From contig JALTPW010000951.1 of the NCBI GenBank assembly GCA_026999335.1, positions 1-7,004 of the forward strand: 7,004 bases of DNA, written 5' to 3'. Numbering within the stretch: the first letter of the stretch is position 1; every line of letters starts with the position of its first letter. Below the pieces are notes generated by a model. That model had not been told where the DNA came from. It worked only from the letters and a program-made list of their open reading frames with translations, and made no database searches. Both the position numbers and the translations under genes were made by a program. Origin of the DNA: Chromatiales bacterium. Its GTDB lineage: Bacteria > Pseudomonadota > Gammaproteobacteria > SZUA-152. Shown here piece by piece: positions 1 through 6,733 of the stretch.

Positions 1-890
1 GCCGCCGCCTGCATGGCCGAGTTTATGCTGGTGATCACCCGGAAGCCCTTGGAATAGGCATTGTCACCATAGCGGGAAACCATCTCACTACGCACCATCT
101 CCGCCACATAGGGTGCCACCACTTCTCGTGACAGACCATGCAGTTTGGCATCGTCCGGGGTGCTCATGGCCGCCTGATATTCAGCCTCGGAAATAAAATC
201 CAGTAAGCGCATGCGGCCCAGCACATAGCCCCGGCGCGTCAGGGCCCGGGACGGATTAACCACCGGGTTGAAGGTGGACGGCGCTTTGGGCAGGCCGGCG
301 ATCATGGCAATCTGCGCCGTGCTCAGGCGTTCCACGGGCAGGCCGTAATAGACCCGTGCCGCGGCCGCCACACCATAGGCCCGATGGCCGAAATAGATTT
401 TGTTGAGGTACAGTGTGATAATCTCTTGCTTGCTCAGCTCATCCTCTATTTTCAGTGCCAGGAAGATTTCATTGAGCTTGCGCAGATAGGTTTTTTCACG
501 GCTGAGGAAAAAGTTGCGCGCCACCTGCATGGTGATCGTACTGCCACCTTGGCCCTTCTCACCGGTGCGGATCAGGTAGGCCGCGGCACGCAGCAGGCCA
601 CGCCAGTCAACACCGGGATGCTCAAAAAAACGGTCGTCTTCCGCCGCCAGCACCGCCTTGATCAGGCGATCAGGAATCTCATCGTAGTCCAGCGGAGCAC
701 GGCGCTTTTCACCAAACTCGGCGAGCAACTTGTGGTCACGGGTGTAAATTCGTAGTGGAACTTGAAACTGAACTTCTTTAAGGTTGTCCACCGACGGCAG
801 CTTTGGCATCACTGCGAAATAGATGCCAAGCACCACCGTCAACAATGCCGTGACACCCAGTCCGGCCAATATCAATAGAAATCGTTTCAT
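1..890 (-). CDS. mrcA: Penicillin-binding protein 1A, N-terminal part (partial at window edge)
   Basis: Bifunctional peptidoglycan synthase of the inner membrane: an N-terminal GT51 glycosyltransferase polymerises lipid II and a C-terminal transpeptidase cross-links the strands. Only 296 codons are in the window; the reading frame is uninterrupted to base 1, so the transpeptidase domain lies outside. Visible parts are a membrane anchor (residues about 4-27), the GT51 motif AAEDDRFFEHPG (82-93) with catalytic Glu84, the motif QGGSTITMQVARNFFL (114-129), KLNEIFLALKIE (138-149), and LYLNKIYFGHRAYGVAAAA (160-178). PKAPSTFNP (201-209) follows, and the visible part ends in the linker region at VITSINSAMQAA. 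The start at 890 gives a compact signal anchor beginning MKRFLLILAG. An in-frame ATG at 941 would add 17 residues (MNPITETPSEKPCWPLF); neither start has a good Shine-Dalgarno sequence. The gene is divergent from pilM, as in many gammaproteobacteria. The family assignment is firm; PBP1a rather than another class A PBP rests on sequence resemblance and context. Confidence 0.95.
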   Translation of the reverse strand, partial: MKRFLLILAGLGVTALLTVVLGIYFAVMPKLPSVDNLKEVQFQVPLRIYTRDHKLLAEFGEKRRAPLDYDEIPDRLIKAVLAAEDDRFFEHPGVDWRGLLRAAAYLIRTGEKGQGGSTITMQVARNFFLSREKTYLRKLNEIFLALKIEDELSKQEIITLYLNKIYFGHRAYGVAAAARVYYGLPVERLSTAQIAMIAGLPKAPSTFNPVVNPSRALTRRGYVLGRMRLLDFISEAEYQAAMSTPDDAKLHGLSREVVAPYVAEMVRSEMVSRYGDNAYSKGFRVITSINSAMQAA

Positions 891-968
891 AAACAGGGGC
901 CAGCAAGGCTTCTCAGAGGGGGTTTCTGTGATGGGGTTCATGCAGTTAAACGTAGACGGAGTCGACAG

Positions 969-998
969 AGTATAAAACCTCTAATAAGATCAACCCAA
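969..998 (-). promoter_or_regulatory. Possible sigma-70 promoter for mrcA
   Basis: On the minus strand a TATACT hexamer (974 to 969, 5 of 6 to consensus) lies 18 bases downstream of TTGGGT (998 to 993, only the first three positions match). Predicted initiation near 962 would leave about 20 bases before the upstream ATG at 941 or about 70 before the ATG at 890. The -35 is poor, so this is a tentative call based on sequence match and position only. Confidence 0.3.
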
Positions 999-1020
999 TA
1001 TATTTTTCTCATGTGCAGTT

Positions 1021-1049
1021 TTGATCTATCGTAAAGTTTGTCGTATAAC
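1021..1049 (+). promoter_or_regulatory. Probable sigma-70 promoter of the pilMNOPQ operon
   Basis: TTGATC (1021-1026) and TATAAC (1044-1049, 5 of 6) are separated by the optimal 17 bases. An AT-rich run at about 997-1010 sits where an UP element would be. Predicted initiation near 1056 gives a leader of about 38 bases before the GTG start of pilM. It is the best promoter-like pair in the divergent region, and no other promoter is obvious ahead of the tightly overlapping downstream genes. No transcription data are available to confirm it. Confidence 0.45.
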
Positions 1050-1081
1050 TACCGATAATCTGCTTACCTGCATGAAACGAC

Positions 1082-1089
1082 AGGAAGGA
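1082..1089 (+). promoter_or_regulatory. Ribosome binding site supporting the GTG start of pilM
   Basis: AGGAAGGA contains two overlapping purine cores, 4 to 8 bases ahead of GTG at 1094. It selects this non-ATG start over the ATG at 1072, which is out of frame and has no Shine-Dalgarno sequence. Confidence 0.7.
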
Positions 1090-1093
1090 CAAC

Positions 1094-2164
1094 GTGCGGT
1101 TAGCATCGTTATTTAGTAAAAAATCTCTCCCTCTCATCGGCCTGGATATCAGCTCCACCTCGGTAAAACTGCTGGAATTGAGCCGGCAGGGCGAGGGCTA
1201 TCGCGTTGAGGCCTATGCAGCGGAACCGTTGCCACCCAACTCGGTGGTGGAAAAAAACATCACCGACGTCGAAGCCGTTGGTGAGGCCGTCCGTCGGGCG
1301 GTCAAGCGCTCAGGCAGCCGTACCAAGAATGCGGCCGTTGCCGTCGCCGGTTCCTCGGTAATCACCAAGATCATCACCATGCCGGCCACCCTCTCAGAAG
1401 AAGAGATCGAGAGCCAGATCGAACTGGAGGCCGACCAATACATCCCCTATTCGCTCGAAGAGGTCAATCTGGATTTTGAAATCCTCGGCGCCTCGGAAAA
1501 CAATCCCGACACGCTGGATGTCCTGCTGGCCGCCTCACGCAGTGAAAACGTCGACTCCCGAGTCGCCGCCGTAGAACTGGGTGGACTGAACGCCAAGATC
1601 GTCGACATCGAGGCCTACACACTGGAAAATGCGTTTCCACTCATTGCCTCACAAATCCCTGGCGGCACCGACGACAAGACCATCGCCATTGTCGATATCG
1701 GCGCCACCATGACCACGCTCAGCGTGCTACATGACGAAAAGATCATCTATACCCGCGATCAGGTGTTCGGCGGCAAACAGTTGACCGAAGAGATCCAACG
1801 CCGCTACGGCCTGTCCTACGAGGAAGCCGGCATGGCCAAGCGCCAGGGCGGGCTACCGGACAATTACGTGCCCGAGGTTCTGGATCCCTTCAAGGACGCC
1901 ATGGCGCAGCAGGTCAGCCGCTCCCTGCAATTCTTCTTTTCCTCCAGTCAACACAACGCCGTCAGCCACATTGTTCTAGCTGGCGGCAGCGCTTCAATCC
2001 CCGGCGTGGATGAACTGATCGAGGAGCGTATCAGCACCAGCACATCCATCGCAAACCCCTTCACCAACATGGCCCTGGCCTCGCGCATCAAGGCGCAGGC
2101 GCTGAGTAACGATGCGCCCTCCCTGATGATTACCTGCGGTCTGGCGTTGAGGAGCTTTGACTGA
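1094..2164 (+). CDS. pilM: Type IV pilus inner-membrane platform protein PilM (actin-like)
   Basis: Cytoplasmic actin/FtsA-fold ATP-binding protein that joins the type IV pilus alignment complex by gripping the N-terminal tail of PilN. The 356 residues match the usual family length of about 355. Visible nucleotide-site motifs are phosphate-1 GLDISSTSVKLLEL (16-29), phosphate-2 IAIVDIGATMTTLSVL (197-212) and the adenosine motif HIVLAGGSASIPGV (292-305). The stretch ESQIELEADQYIPYSLEEV (105-123) is also typical of PilM, as is FGGKQLTEEI (225-234). The gene starts with GTG, behind a strong ribosome binding site. Its TGA stop shares one base with the ATG of pilN (TGATG), indicating translational coupling. 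It is the first gene of the operon, preceded by a plausible promoter. No truncation or missing motif is seen. The function is inferred from the family; the assignment is very secure because all five operon members are present in canonical order. Confidence 0.97.
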   Translation: MRLASLFSKKSLPLIGLDISSTSVKLLELSRQGEGYRVEAYAAEPLPPNSVVEKNITDVEAVGEAVRRAVKRSGSRTKNAAVAVAGSSVITKIITMPATLSEEEIESQIELEADQYIPYSLEEVNLDFEILGASENNPDTLDVLLAASRSENVDSRVAAVELGGLNAKIVDIEAYTLENAFPLIASQIPGGTDDKTIAIVDIGATMTTLSVLHDEKIIYTRDQVFGGKQLTEEIQRRYGLSYEEAGMAKRQGGLPDNYVPEVLDPFKDAMAQQVSRSLQFFFSSSQHNAVSHIVLAGGSASIPGVDELIEERISTSTSIANPFTNMALASRIKAQALSNDAPSLMITCGLALRSFD

Positions 2165-2727
2165 TGCCACATATTAATCTGCTCCCCTGGCGCGAAGAAC
2201 TCCGACGTGAACGGCAACGGCTGTTTATCAACATTGCCGCCGGCGCCGCCATACTTATGCTTGGCATCATTGCGCTAACGCACATCCAAATCAATGGCAT
2301 CATCGAAGGCCAACAGGCTCGCAATACCTTCCTCCAGGATCAAATCACCCGCGTCGACACGGAAATCAAAGAAATCGAAAGCCTGGAGAGGGAAAAACAG
2401 GCCCTGCTGGCGCGTATGCAGATCATCCAGGAGTTGCAAAGCAGCCGCTCCGAAATCGTCCATTTGTTCGATGAGACGGCAAAAATCATTCCCGAGCAGG
2501 TTTATCTGATCAAGCTGAACCGTACAGGCCGCGAGATCCATCTCGAGGGTGTTGCCGACTCCAACGAGGATATTTCCGAGTTCATGCGCAACCTCAGTCT
2601 CTCTCCCTGGTTTACCAATCCCAGGCTGACCGTTATCGAGACCGGCAAGGCACCCTATAAGGATGACAGCTGGTTCAAGCTCACGGTGAACCTGACCAAC
2701 GGCAAGGTGGAGAAGGAAGAAAAATGA
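2164..2727 (+). CDS. pilN: Type IV pilus assembly protein PilN
   Basis: Single-pass inner-membrane protein that links cytoplasmic PilM to the periplasmic PilO/PilP part of the alignment complex. The N-terminus carries INLLPWREE (4-12), the conserved segment known to insert into a groove on PilM. It is followed by a basic stretch (RRERQR) and a transmembrane helix at about 20-43. Residues about 45-95 are rich in charged heptad-like sequence and probably form a coiled coil that pairs with PilO. The periplasmic fold begins around IPEQVYLIKL (109-118) and contains LEGVADSNEDISEFMRNL (127-144), a typical PilN signature. The length of 187 residues is normal. A GAGGAG ribosome binding site inside the end of pilM (2149-2154) lies 9 bases before the ATG. 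The stop overlaps the start of pilO by four bases (ATGA). Nothing is unusual in the gene. Confidence 0.96.
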   Translation: MPHINLLPWREELRRERQRLFINIAAGAAILMLGIIALTHIQINGIIEGQQARNTFLQDQITRVDTEIKEIESLEREKQALLARMQIIQELQSSRSEIVHLFDETAKIIPEQVYLIKLNRTGREIHLEGVADSNEDISEFMRNLSLSPWFTNPRLTVIETGKAPYKDDSWFKLTVNLTNGKVEKEEK

Positions 2728-3365
2728 ACCTCGACCTCGACCTCAACAATCTTGACTTCAACAATATTGGCAGTTGGCCCGCCGCGGCACGCGCCATTGT
2801 CGTTGCCCTGCTCTGCGGAACCCTATTGTTCCTCGGCTATTACCTGGATATCAGCGACCAATTGTTGACCCTGGAACAAGCGGAAGCCAAGGAAATCACC
2901 CTCAAGGCCGAATTTGAAAAGAAACAGGCCAAGGCCGCCAACCTGGAGGCCTATAAAGAGCAGATGGAGGAAATGGAACACACCTTCGGCACCCTGCTGC
3001 AGCAATTACCCGGCAAGACCGAAGTGGCCGAGGTGCTTGTCGATGTCTCCCATGTCGGCATTCAGACCGGGCTTGAATTTGAACTCTTCAAACCCGCCGC
3101 CGAAATCCCCAAGGAATTTTATGCCGAACTCCCCATTCAGCTGCGCGTCATCGGTACCGCCCACGAATTTGGTAATTTCGTCAGCGGTATTGCCGCACTG
3201 CCTCGCATCGTCACGCTGCATGACCTCACCATCACACACAAAGCCAAAAGCAAAGACGACAACAAGCGCGGTCAACTGACCATGTCGGCCACCGCAAAGA
3301 CCTATCGTTATCTCGATGAAGACGAGAAGTCCGCCAGTAACACTCGCAAAAGGAAGGGCAGATAA
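2724..3365 (+). CDS. pilO: Type IV pilus assembly protein PilO
   Basis: Inner-membrane partner of PilN; the PilN/PilO dimer spans the periplasm and binds PilP. A short cytoplasmic segment ends in LNNIGSWP-like sequence (residues 8-19), typical of PilO. It is followed by a transmembrane helix at about 21-41 and a highly charged coiled coil at about 44-92. The periplasmic domain starts with QLPGKTEVAEVLVDVS (94-109) and continues through GLEFELFKP (116-124). ELPIQLRVIGTAHEFGNFV (135-153) and LPRIVTLHDL (159-168), both strong family motifs, complete it. Its 213 residues are normal, ending in a lysine/arginine-rich tail (RKRKGR). AGGA at 2714-2717 is 6 bases from the ATG. It overlaps pilN by 4 bases and pilP by 1 base. 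The cytoplasmic segment contains a 15-nt tandem duplication, annotated separately. Confidence 0.96.
   Translation: MNLDLDLNNLDFNNIGSWPAAARAIVVALLCGTLLFLGYYLDISDQLLTLEQAEAKEITLKAEFEKKQAKAANLEAYKEQMEEMEHTFGTLLQQLPGKTEVAEVLVDVSHVGIQTGLEFELFKPAAEIPKEFYAELPIQLRVIGTAHEFGNFVSGIAALPRIVTLHDLTITHKAKSKDDNKRGQLTMSATAKTYRYLDEDEKSASNTRKRKGR
2736..2765 (+). repeat. 15-nt imperfect tandem repeat in the 5' end of pilO
   Basis: Two adjacent 15-base units (2736-2750 and 2751-2765) differ at two positions and encode LDLNN then LDFNN, residues 5-14 of PilO. The unit length is a multiple of three, so the frame is preserved. The motif is part of the normal cytoplasmic tail of PilO, seen in other species as LDLNN ahead of IGSWP, so this looks like an in-frame duplication of a native motif. 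Confidence 0.7.
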
Positions 3366-3937
3366 TGAGCCACAACGCCCCAACTCGCGCACAGCAGCAG
3401 GCTAACCGCCGAGCAACCCCGGCCAGGAGATGGTGTATACTCGCCCTTCTGTCGGCCATCGGCCTGGGCGGCTGCGGAGGAAAAGACACGGACGACCTGG
3501 AAACCTATGTCCAGGAGATCGAACAGCGGCAAAAAAGCAGTATTCCACCGCTCCCCGAGCGACTGGAGTACGAAGTATTTACTTATGACGAAACGTCGCT
3601 GCGCGATCCCTTTGAGCCGCCGGAAAAAGCCATAGAAAATGCCAGGGCTCCCAACACAGACCTGCAACCCGACCTGAAGCGGGAGCGAGAAGCGCTGGAG
3701 CACTTCTCCCTGGGCAGCCTGCGTATGGTGGGCTCCATCGAGAAAAATGGCCGTCGCTGGGCACTGGTCATTGCCTCGGATGGCACCCTGCATCGTGCCA
3801 CCACGGGCCAACACATGGGCCAGGACAATGGCCAAGTCATCAAGATTACCGAGACCGAGGTAGAGTTGAAAGAAATTGTACCGGATGGACTCGGCGGCTG
3901 GATCGAAAGGCACACAACCCTGACCGTCAGCGAATGA
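3365..3937 (+). CDS. pilP: Type IV pilus lipoprotein PilP
   Basis: Inner-membrane-anchored periplasmic lipoprotein that binds the PilN/PilO dimer and contacts the N0 region of the PilQ secretin. Residues 23-36 form the hydrophobic core of a lipoprotein signal, with lipobox LGGC and predicted lipidated Cys37. Downstream is a disordered segment with RDPFEPP (80-86), a PilP hallmark thought to contact PilN/PilO. The beta-sandwich domain (about 105-190) contains LEHFSLGSLRMVGSI (111-125) and ends with ITETEVELKEIVPDGLGGW (161-179), the classic PilP C-terminal signature. The 190 residues are within the family range. The signal peptide has an unusually long n-region of 22 residues, yet no in-frame ATG lies between it and the hydrophobic core. 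The ribosome binding site AGGAAGGG (3351-3358) is 6 bases from this ATG, so I keep the start. The stop of pilO overlaps by one base (TAATG). Confidence 0.95.
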   Translation: MSHNAPTRAQQQANRRATPARRWCILALLSAIGLGGCGGKDTDDLETYVQEIEQRQKSSIPPLPERLEYEVFTYDETSLRDPFEPPEKAIENARAPNTDLQPDLKREREALEHFSLGSLRMVGSIEKNGRRWALVIASDGTLHRATTGQHMGQDNGQVIKITETEVELKEIVPDGLGGWIERHTTLTVSE

Positions 3938-3944
3938 TGCCAGC

Positions 3945-3949
3945 GAGGA
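3945..3949 (+). promoter_or_regulatory. Ribosome binding site that decides the pilQ start
   Basis: GAGGA lies 8 bases ahead of the ATG at 3958, the best Shine-Dalgarno spacing for any of the in-frame pilQ start candidates (3934, 3937, 3958, 3976, 4030). The ATG at 3934 overlaps the pilP stop but lacks a good site. The ATG at 4030 has only a weaker GGGA (4019-4022), 7 bases away. Confidence 0.55.
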
Positions 3950-3957
3950 CACTGGAT

Positions 3958-6537
3958 ATGGGCATTATCAACTGCATGAAAAAAATCAGCACAACAAGCG
4001 ACAAGTCTCACAAGACGCGGGAAAAATGGATGAAAAAACTACTTACTGGGATCGCACTGGCTGGCCTGACCGTTTTTGCCCAAGCACAAGCACTTGCCGA
4101 AACCACCCTGGATTTCATTGATTTCAAGAAGCTCGACGACAGTCGCGTCGAAATACGTCTGGCGCTTTCCGGCGAAGTACCACAAACGGAGGACTTCACC
4201 AGCGAAAACCCCGCCCGTATCTCGCTGGATCTGCCGGGCGTGAGCAACAACCTCCCCTGGAACCTGCCGCTACCCGTTGAAACCGGGGCCGCAAAGGACA
4301 TCAAGGCCGTGCAGGCCAGCGGCCGCACCCGCGTAACGATCAATGTCGACAAGCTTGTCGACTATGACGTTCGCAGCGCAGGAAAGAACCTCTACATCAC
4401 ACTGGCCGCGGACTCGACAGACCGTGCAACCACGCCCGCACCTGTCGCCAAACCCGTACCGGCAGCTGCGGCAAAACCGGCGAACACGGCACCGGCAAAC
4501 AGCAATCTGCTCAGCCTGAATAACATCACCTTTACCTCCCTACCCGGCGACAGTGTGCAGGTGCGCCTGACATTCAATGGCCCCGCCGTCAAACCCGGCA
4601 GCTTCACTATCGATCACCCAGCCCGGGTGGTACTCGATTTTCCACAGACCGCCAGCAACCTGAACTGGAAGAATAAAAACATCGGTATCGGCTTCGCTAA
4701 AAGTGTCACCGCTGTCGAGGCCGGCAACCGTACCCGCGTCATCCTCAATCTCGTTCAGCTTATTCCCTTTGAAAGCGAGGTCTCCGGGAACGATGTCATC
4801 CTCACCATCGCTGGCAGCCGCGCCGCCGCAACCCCCACACAGGGATCCACGGCAAAGGCCAGCCCCGTAGCAAGCCTGCATCACATCAAAAACATTGACT
4901 TCCGCCGTGGCACCCAAGGAGAAGGACGTATCATTGTCAGCCTCTCCGACCAGAACATCCCCGTCAGTACCGGCGAATCCGGCCGCCAGATCTTCGTCGA
5001 ATTCGCCGACAGCAGTCTGGCCAAAAACCTCCAGCAACGCCTCGACGTTATCGATTTCGCCACCCCGGTGCAGTACATCGACGCCAGCCAGGTCGATGGC
5101 CGTGTCCGCCTCGCTATTTCGGCATCCGGTGACTACGAATACTTGGCCTACCATGCCGGCAACACCTACACCATCGAAGTAAAGGAGGTTACCAAGGAAA
5201 AAGCGGCCGCCAAGAAAAAAGATGAATTCGGCTACACCGGTGAAAAACTGTCGCTGAACTTCCAGGACATCGAAGTACGCGCCGTCCTACAGCTTATCGC
5301 CGACTTCACCGGCCTGAACATGGTCACCAGCGACTCCGTACGCGGCAGCCTGACCCTGCGTCTGAAAAACGTGCCCTGGGATCAGGCACTGGACATCATC
5401 CTGAAAACCAAGGGCCTTGCCATGCGCAAGGCCGGCAACGTCATCCTCGTCGCCCCCAGCCAGGAAATCGCCGCCCAGGAACGCCTTGAACTGGAAGCGC
5501 AAAAACAGGTGGAGGAACTGGCTCCGCTGAAAACTGACATTATCCAGATCAACTACGCCAAGGCGACAGAAATCGCAGACCTGTTGAAAAGCAAAGGTGG
5601 CCTGCTCTCCGAACGTGGCGAAGTCGCTATCGACCAGCGCACCAATGTGCTGCTGATCTCCGATACCGTCGATCGACTGGAGGCTGTCCGCAACCTGATT
5701 ACCTCTCTGGATATCCCCATACGCCAGGTGCTGATCGAGTCCCGTATCGTCATCGCCACTGACGATTTCGCCAAAAATCTCGGCGTACGCTTTGGGGTGA
5801 CAGACGTTAGCGATGTGGGCGACAACCTGCTGATGACCTCGGGCACGGCGAATGCCACCGACGTCATGGTCGCCTCGGCGATGTCAAACCAAGCGAACAC
5901 AGGTAGCGCTTACCCCATCGAGGTGCCGACCGGCGCGGCAGGCATCGACCAGCGAATGAACGTCAACTTCCCTATTGCGGCCACCAATGCCGGCCGCATC
6001 GCCTTCTCGCTGCTCGGCGCCAACACCCTGTTGGATCTGGAGCTGTCAGCACTGCAACAGGAAGGCCGCGGTGAAGTGGTCTCCAATCCGCGCGTGATTA
6101 CCGCGAATCGGCAGGAGGCCGTGATCGAACAGGGTACGGAAATCCCCTACCAGCAGGCCTCTTCCAGCGGCGCCACCAATATTTCCTTCAAAAAGGCCGT
6201 GCTGAGCCTGCGCGCCACGCCGCAGATCACCCCGGACGACCGTATCATCCTCGACCTCAAGGTCACCAAGGACAGTGTTGGCCAGATCTTTGCCGGCGTA
6301 CCCAGCATCGACACCAAGCAGGTGGAAACCCAGGTGCTGATGAACAACGGTGCAACCGTAGTGTTGGGTGGCATTTACGAGACCACCAACACGGAACAGC
6401 GCGACGGCATACCCTTCCTGGGCGATTTGCCCTTCGTCGGCGTACTGTTCCGTACCACGCTCGAGCAAAACACCAAAAAGGAATTGCTCATCTTTGTCAC
6501 ACCAAAGATTGTCAAAGAGGAGTTTTCAACCCAGTAA
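3958..6537 (+). CDS. pilQ: Type IV pilus outer-membrane secretin PilQ
   Basis: Forms the outer-membrane multimeric channel through which the pilus is extended and retracted. Numbered from ATG 3958 (859 residues), it has a signal peptide whose core starts MKKLLTGIALAG (25-36) and is probably cleaved after ALA at about 47. Three AMIN-type peptidoglycan-binding modules follow (about 49-150, 183-285, 307-410), separated by Ala/Pro- or Lys-rich linkers. Next are the N0/STN domain (429-500, LSLNFQDIEVRAVLQLIAD), the N1 secretin_N domain (526-597) and the secretin core (604-854). The core contains VVSNPRVITANRQEAVIEQG, VLMNNGATVVLGGIYE and IPFLGDLPFVGVLFR, all diagnostic of the family, and ends in LIFVTPKIV. 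No frame break is present. It is longer than Pseudomonas PilQ (about 714), mainly from the modules and linkers. There is no lipobox, so outer-membrane assembly would need a separate pilotin. The start could instead be 3934 (coupled to pilP) or 4030 (shortest classical signal peptide). It is the last gene before the terminator. Confidence 0.96.
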   Translation: MGIINCMKKISTTSDKSHKTREKWMKKLLTGIALAGLTVFAQAQALAETTLDFIDFKKLDDSRVEIRLALSGEVPQTEDFTSENPARISLDLPGVSNNLPWNLPLPVETGAAKDIKAVQASGRTRVTINVDKLVDYDVRSAGKNLYITLAADSTDRATTPAPVAKPVPAAAAKPANTAPANSNLLSLNNITFTSLPGDSVQVRLTFNGPAVKPGSFTIDHPARVVLDFPQTASNLNWKNKNIGIGFAKSVTAVEAGNRTRVILNLVQLIPFESEVSGNDVILTIAGSRAAATPTQGSTAKASPVASLHHIKNIDFRRGTQGEGRIIVSLSDQNIPVSTGESGRQIFVEFADSSLAKNLQQRLDVIDFATPVQYIDASQVDGRVRLAISASGDYEYLAYHAGNTYTIEVKEVTKEKAAAKKKDEFGYTGEKLSLNFQDIEVRAVLQLIADFTGLNMVTSDSVRGSLTLRLKNVPWDQALDIILKTKGLAMRKAGNVILVAPSQEIAAQERLELEAQKQVEELAPLKTDIIQINYAKATEIADLLKSKGGLLSERGEVAIDQRTNVLLISDTVDRLEAVRNLITSLDIPIRQVLIESRIVIATDDFAKNLGVRFGVTDVSDVGDNLLMTSGTANATDVMVASAMSNQANTGSAYPIEVPTGAAGIDQRMNVNFPIAATNAGRIAFSLLGANTLLDLELSALQQEGRGEVVSNPRVITANRQEAVIEQGTEIPYQQASSSGATNISFKKAVLSLRATPQITPDDRIILDLKVTKDSVGQIFAGVPSIDTKQVETQVLMNNGATVVLGGIYETTNTEQRDGIPFLGDLPFVGVLFRTTLEQNTKKELLIFVTPKIVKEEFSTQ
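4345..4362. repeat. Perfect 18-bp palindrome inside pilQ
   Basis: GTCGACAAG is followed directly by its reverse complement CTTGTCGAC, with no spacer. It encodes VDKLVD near the end of the first AMIN module. The symmetry stops at 18 bases because the flanking bases on both sides are T. Chance occurrence in a 7-kb window is low but not negligible, and codon constraint (two VD pairs) partly explains it. Confidence 0.8.
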
Positions 6538-6567
6538 CACACGACTTTACCGGCGGCAATCAACAGT

Positions 6568-6599
6568 AAAAGGCGGCGCAGCGATGTGCCGCCTTTTTT
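6568..6599 (+). terminator. Rho-independent terminator of the pil operon
   Basis: GGCGGC (6572-6577) pairs with GCCGCC (6588-6593). The stem continues inward with G-U, C-G and A-U pairs and closes on a GCGA loop (6581-6584), a GNRA-type tetraloop. Four A residues (6568-6571) face the run of six T (6594-6599). It begins about 30 bases after the pilQ stop. On the minus strand the same hairpin is followed by only four T, so reverse termination would be weaker. This is a textbook intrinsic terminator and separates pilQ transcription from whatever lies downstream. Confidence 0.93.
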
Positions 6600-6703
6600 G
6601 TTTCCTTTCCCAAAACACTCACAAAAACATGACCGTGAACACAACAAATTGCCTGACAGCCATTCAGGTGGTGACGGGAAAACTCTGGCAATTGCAGCAG
6701 CAT

Positions 6704-6731
6704 TTGACAATTCTTGATCAGCTTCTAAACT
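6704..6731 (+). promoter_or_regulatory. Promoter-like elements upstream of the tandem repeat
   Basis: A perfect TTGACA (6704-6709) is followed after 16 bases by TAAACT (6726-6731, 4 of 6 to consensus). Predicted initiation near 6738 would fall inside the first copy of the 23-bp repeat. The -10 is weak and no reliable gene lies downstream in the window, so this is only a candidate. Confidence 0.25.
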
Positions 6732-6733
6732 TC

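Noticed and set aside
384..755. A 123-codon plus-strand frame at the left of the window.
   Set aside because: It lies antisense to the glycosyltransferase domain of mrcA, whose conserved motifs show that the minus strand is the coding one.
1072..1116. A 14-codon frame starting at ATG 1072 that overlaps the pilM start and could act as a leader peptide.
   Set aside because: No Shine-Dalgarno sequence precedes it and the peptide has no attenuator-like codon run; the strong site at 1082-1089 serves the pilM GTG.
3308..3952. A 214-codon minus-strand frame.
   Set aside because: It is a shadow of pilP and the end of pilO; those plus-strand products carry clear family motifs.
4540..5154. A 204-codon minus-strand frame.
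   Set aside because: It is antisense to the second and third AMIN-like modules of pilQ and shows no recognisable protein features.
6652..6668. Small hairpin CCTGA/TCAGG with a seven-base loop after the terminator.
   Set aside because: Five base pairs and no following T run; too weak to call as a terminator or RNA element.
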